Source of the DNA: Prinsepia uniflora
Lineage: Eukaryota > Streptophyta > Magnoliopsida > Rosales > Rosaceae
Assembly (NCBI GenBank): GCA_032719365.1
Contig: CM064868.1
Coordinates: 72,467,766 to 72,531,765, forward strand
Direction of reading: 5' to 3'
Length of the DNA: 64,000 nt
How positions within the stretch are numbered: position 1 is the first letter of the stretch; every line of letters begins with the position of its first letter. The notes beneath the pieces were generated by a model. It searched no databases. It saw nothing but the letters and a program-made list of their open reading frames with translations, and was not told the origin of the DNA. Of this stretch, positions 59,979 to 64,000 are shown in pieces. A program made the translations under genes and the position numbers.

Positions 59979-62760
59979 TGTAACGATCCGTCCCAAATTC
60001 TAAGATTAGATTAGTGACTAATCACGATTAGTGAGGTTAATCCGTGATTAGTAGGGCGAAATCGGACGAACGAAGCAAAATGACCGTTTGGCCCTAGGCG
60101 TGGCAACACGTTGACTTTTCATTCGGGCGGTCAAATGGACTTTGACCGATGACCGTGACATAGTTCGTGACGTCACGAGTTCATAGACAGGTGGCACGTT
60201 CAATTACGACATTCGAGGAGGAAGTTATGACGTTCGGAAGTTTAGGGGCATTTTGGTAATTTTGGTTAAAAAAACCCAAATAGTTGACTTTTTGACCGGG
60301 ATGTCGGATGGCCGAGGGCCAAGGACTATTACGTAGATAAGGACGATACGAATCCGTAGACATTCGACGATGAAGTTACGGTTCACGAAAGTTTTGGGAT
60401 ACTATTTACGGCAACACGTTTTACAAGACAAAAAGTGCAGTTTTGTCCCTAGTGGGCCCAGATATTATATGGAGGCCCAATGGATGAGTGACACTTGTCA
60501 CCCATCCGCTGGCCAACCTCATTCATTCATGCATCTCCCACCTTCATCGATCATTCATTCTCCTCCCTTCAAACCAAACCCGATCGCCATTTTCATTCAT
60601 CCAAACCTAAACCCTTAACCTGTCACCTTCACTGAGCGGCCCAGAGAGTGAGAAGAGGAGCTGAGGACATGGTGGCTGCCAGGCAGAGCCGCCGTGGGCG
60701 GCGGAGGAGAAAAATAGCACGAGGTAATCAGTTTTAACCATTTTCAATTCAATTTTCAATTTCTGCTATTATGGGTCGATTTGGACGTTTGGTTTGAGTT
60801 AATAAGGTTGCTAGGGAGTTTTTAGGAAGGTTTTGGGAGTGGTGAGACGTCGAGAAGCCCTGGGGTGGATTTTGAAAATTCGAACCGTGAGGGGAAATTC
60901 AAACCGGTCAGGTTTTGTGGGTTTTAAGGGTTCTAATCGATTAGGTTAGGATCCTAGGATGAAATAATGAAGATTAGGATCGATTAGGAGTGAAAACGGT
61001 GAAGATTGGACCGTGTAGGAGCTTGAACCGGTCACGTTGGTCCAAGTTGCAGGCGAACCGAACCGGACCGGTTCAGACCGGTCGACGCGAGGTAGGGGAT
61101 GACACTGTTCACTAGCGCGTGGCTCCCATGCGCACCCAGTTCAGGCGGTGCTTGCGAGCGCGTACGGGATATTTTGGGGAAAGTTCCAACATGTGAAATC
61201 ATCTATTCGATGTAACGAGCATTTTGGGACTGGTTTCGAGTCGATCGGACATCGTTTCGATAGATTTCGGGTTGTCCGAAGGTTTAGGTTCGCGTTTAAA
61301 AATAATTAGAAATTCCGGAAAATTACGGGACTTTAGTGAGGGGTTATTTAAGTAGTTAGTAACCCTCTAAATTAATTTGGACAGGTTTGGGAGTCCCGGT
61401 GACGACGATTGACTCGGGAGACGATTTTGGCACGCGTATCGAGGCGCGGCTTCAGACGGTCTGTGAGTGGACTTTGATTTCTAAACTGTGATGCATGCAT
61501 ACATGTTTTATATGGATTATGAATATGATTTTATGATGTTGATTTGAATGCTTGTGATTTATATGATTTCACGTATTTCGGGGTGATTTACGTGCTTGCA
61601 CGTAAATCGAGGTTTTCCGATTTTACACTGATTTTCCGTACTTATGGTTTTAGTTATGATTTAATGAAATGATTTTGGATTCAAAAAGGTAAATTCGGGT
61701 TCGAGACCCATTTGACTTACGGAATCGGGCCAGAGGCCCAATTGGTTTACTATTCGGACTTGAGGTCCAGTTTCTATGTGGATTCGGGCCCCGCGCCCAG
61801 TATGTGTTACAAATGGTTTTTATGGTTCATGACGGTTTATGGGAACCGACATGAACCCTTGAAATGGTTTTTACGGGTCATGACGGTTTATGGGAACCGA
61901 CATGAACCCATGAAAGGATTTTATGGATTATGACGGTTTATGGGGACCGGACATGAATCCTGGAAAGATTTAAAGAATGATTTCAAAAAGTTTTTCATAT
62001 TCCATCCTTTATATATGATTGTCTCATCCGGAGAGGGTAGTTGGCCTGGGTGGACCCCGGAGTAGTCACGGAGCACTGATTGAGTGGAGTCGCCCCCCAA
62101 TTGGGTTCCTTACTCTCAGGATGGGCATGGTTCGTTACCTCCAGGGAGGGTCATTGATCTAAGGACATTGACCTGGGTGGACCCTGGAGAGACTTGGGTT
62201 TGAGACCCCGGTTAGCACACGTGTAGCTCTATTTCACCGTGACAGGTTCTGGATATGAATATAATGGATAATAAACATGATTTCAAATGGTTTGGGAAAT
62301 TATGTTTATAATGATAAATGGATTTGGGCTGAGATCCCACATATGTTTACTATGTTCTGGTTTTCTGTAAATGGTTTTGGGCAGGAGCCCGTGTGACTTG
62401 TATTTACAGAACTTGGGGCTGTGACCCTACTTATGGATGTTTTAACATATATGATTGGATAATTGGTTTTATTATGCATGCATGCTTTTTAGTGAAGGGT
62501 ATAAAGGTCTTTTATGGATATATTTTTATAAACTCTTTATTTTTGTCCACTCACAGTCTTTCTGTTTTTAATACCCTTCAGGGCGGATACGATGTGGACT
62601 GTAGCAGAGACCAAGATATCACATGCCTCCTCAGGATCCTGGCGTACTCTGATAGCCCGGGAGGGCAAAGGTCGGAAATATCCCTTGTCTGACACTGCGT
62701 GTCAGACGGGAGCAGGGTCATCCCGCGTTAATCCCGGGGGGATTGGGATGGGTCCTGTTA
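59979..62760 (+). mobile_element. 5' LTR of a Tekay/Del-like element (2782 bp)
   Basis: Starts TGTAACGATCCGTCCC and ends GGGATGGGTCCTGTTA; a PBS follows after GCG. It has a U3-like motif near 60150-60215, repeats with GGTTTATGGGAACCGACATGAA units (61838-61960) and the perfect stem-loop 62687-62707 (loop TGC). This copy ties the whole group of repeats to LTR retrotransposons. Confidence 0.88.
61838..61960. repeat. Tandem repeat of about 46-48 bp units (in LTR)
   Basis: Three units built on CATGACGGTTTATGGGAACC with a GACATGAACCC..GAAA linker. A decayed reverse version is at 58325-58470. Confidence 0.7.
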
Positions 62761-62763
62761 GCG

Positions 62764-62775
62764 TGGTATCAGAGC
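62764..62775 (+). other. Primer-binding site (initiator tRNA-Met)
   Basis: TGGTATCAGAGC is the usual plant LTR-element PBS and lies 3 bases after the LTR end. Confidence 0.9.
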
Positions 62776-64000
62776 ATAGGATTGCTTATCAGAGCGGGGT
62801 TGTCTCTATTCGAGCGACCGTGGAGCTCTTGGAATGTACGCAGGTCGAGGATGTGATATCTCAATGGGCTGCAGTTCGTTATCAACCTGATAGTGGGATG
62901 CCGATACGATAGTTAGTAGGATTGAATCGTGAAATGTTTTGGTTCGGCATTAGATGCCGGGGTTGCCATAGTTCTGTCAGGGTTGACAGTGTGGGACCCT
63001 ATGTAAGGATGAACGTACTATTACGTTAGAGTTTTGGATCGTGAGATGGTTAGTTGGGATCATCTTCACGATGTCGTAGGATCGGTTTCGACAACTGGTT
63101 AGGAATTGTGATCATCGGATGGTCAAATATTGTTGATTTAGATGATCGGATATTGTTGAGTTAGACGGATATGATCCAGGGGCAGCCGGATTCGAGGAAT
63201 CCGAGTTGGATTGACGGTAGGATTGGATTGACGTCTTTACGATGTCGGGACCGCGGGGTCGGTCGGATTATGGATTGTACTGCCTTATGCAGTAGGGTTC
63301 ATAGTGACCCTAGGTGTGATCGTGGAACCTTACCTTATGGCGTATGGTTCCGAAAGGTGAGTTGGCGAGTGGTTTGACTGTGACGACTATTTGGATTTGG
63401 ATTCGTTAGTCGGTCTAGTCATGTCAGCTTGTGTTGGGACTGCACTTTGCAGTCGGAGTTTTATTTATCGGTTAGACCTAGTTGGTTGTCGTGCTACCAT
63501 AGTTGTGATGGATTGTTTGACAACTAAGGTCGTGGATGACTTGGTAGACGACATTTGGTTTAGTCGAGTTACGACTTGTTAGAGTTTGATTTGGACAAGT
63601 TATCAGGGTTGGTACTTGTCGATGGAATCCCGGAGCGGCGATACGGAATAGTTGGTACGGGTGATTGATTTCCCTGGATGCGAATCTCGATAGCGATACC
63701 TGGTAGTTAGGTCTGCATGAGTTTGTGGCAGGCGCTACTACCGAGAATGGTTGTAGTTACGGTTGTTGGGAATCGAGGAAGTTCGGGGAACGTGTCATTT
63801 TCTCGTATGAGTTGTCAGGGTGACTGTACCCAGAGTTGTTGGGTACGAGGGAGGCAGAGTTTCTCCTATTCGACCAGAGGTACGGGGTCGTCGCTCGGTA
63901 TGAACGGAGATCCCGGGTGTCAGTTTTGCACACGACATGCTGATACTGACACTAGTATTGGTGATAGTACGTGGCGCTGGTACTAGTGCTGGTGCTAGTG
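62776..64000 (+). mobile_element. Hairpin-rich interior following the PBS
   Basis: No gag start or domain recognised in 1.2 kb; ORFs here are under 110 codons and not alike any family I know. Perfect hairpins: 62945-62959 (CGGCAT/ATGCCG), 62974-62989 (CTGTCA/TGACAG), 63012-63027 (AACGTA/TACGTT), 63187-63203 (CGGATT/AATCCG), 63278-63294 (TACTGC/GCAGTA), 63438-63454 (GACTGCA/TGCAGTC). The last 50 bases turn into GGTGCTGGTACTAGTG-like repeats, possibly the start of a low-complexity ORF. Same style as 7437-9390, but no base similarity was noticed. Confidence 0.65.

Overview
The window is nuclear DNA from a flowering plant, probably a dicot-like genome with many repeats. The evidence is one intron-rich plant gene (26S proteasome subunit RPN5, 46867-51351) with standard GT/AG introns, set in a dense mass of nested LTR retrotransposons. 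I saw no bacterial operon, rRNA or tRNA gene, CRISPR array or organelle gene. The species cannot be fixed from the sequence.

Layout. 1-4294: decayed Tat/Ogre-like Ty3 pol pieces (+), split by a solo LTR with perfect 5-bp target duplications (940-3437). 4295-9390: a 3' LTR and hairpin-rich, ORF-free internal DNA of a minus-strand Tekay/Del-like element. 9391-11750: a decayed minus-strand element with a 65-66 bp tandem array. 11751-44522: a nest several levels deep. The outermost is the 3' LTR of a chromovirus (11751-12883 plus 43765-44522). Inside it lies a minus-strand Tekay-like non-autonomous element (12884-43759). Inside that lies an Athila-type Ty3 element (17607-35252) with gag and pol in place but broken. 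Inside the Athila element lie two solo LTRs in opposite orientation, on either side of its primer-binding site. A further solo LTR (40022-42960) splits the 5' LTR of the Tekay-like element. 44535-44975: a chromodomain/integrase remnant and a Cassandra TRIM LTR tail carrying a 5S-rRNA-like promoter. 45480-51800: the RPN5 gene. 52000-55720: AT-rich DNA, small tandem repeats, a Ty3 gag remnant (-) and a DUF4283 fragment (+). 55725-64000: a second nest of related LTRs, ending in a 5' LTR with an initiator-Met PBS and the first 1.2 kb of its internal region.

At least thirteen LTRs or LTR pieces belong to one loose group. Most begin TGTAA and end with a (C/T)CTTGTCA- or CCTGACA-like terminus, and together they fill nearly half the window. 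They are tied to retrotransposons by TG...CA ends, 5-bp target duplications, a PBS next to one copy and polypurine tracts next to two. Most are solo LTRs or halves of decayed elements, so LTR-LTR recombination has been active.

Most unusual signals: (1) the internal DNA of the Tekay-like elements is packed with short perfect hairpins, and some stems are kept between copies while the loops differ; (2) almost every LTR of the group has a conserved inverted repeat near its 3' end, with a loop from 3 to about 88 bases; (3) two solo LTRs form a 5.4 kb inverted repeat around the Athila PBS. All similarity statements come from reading by eye; no search was run.
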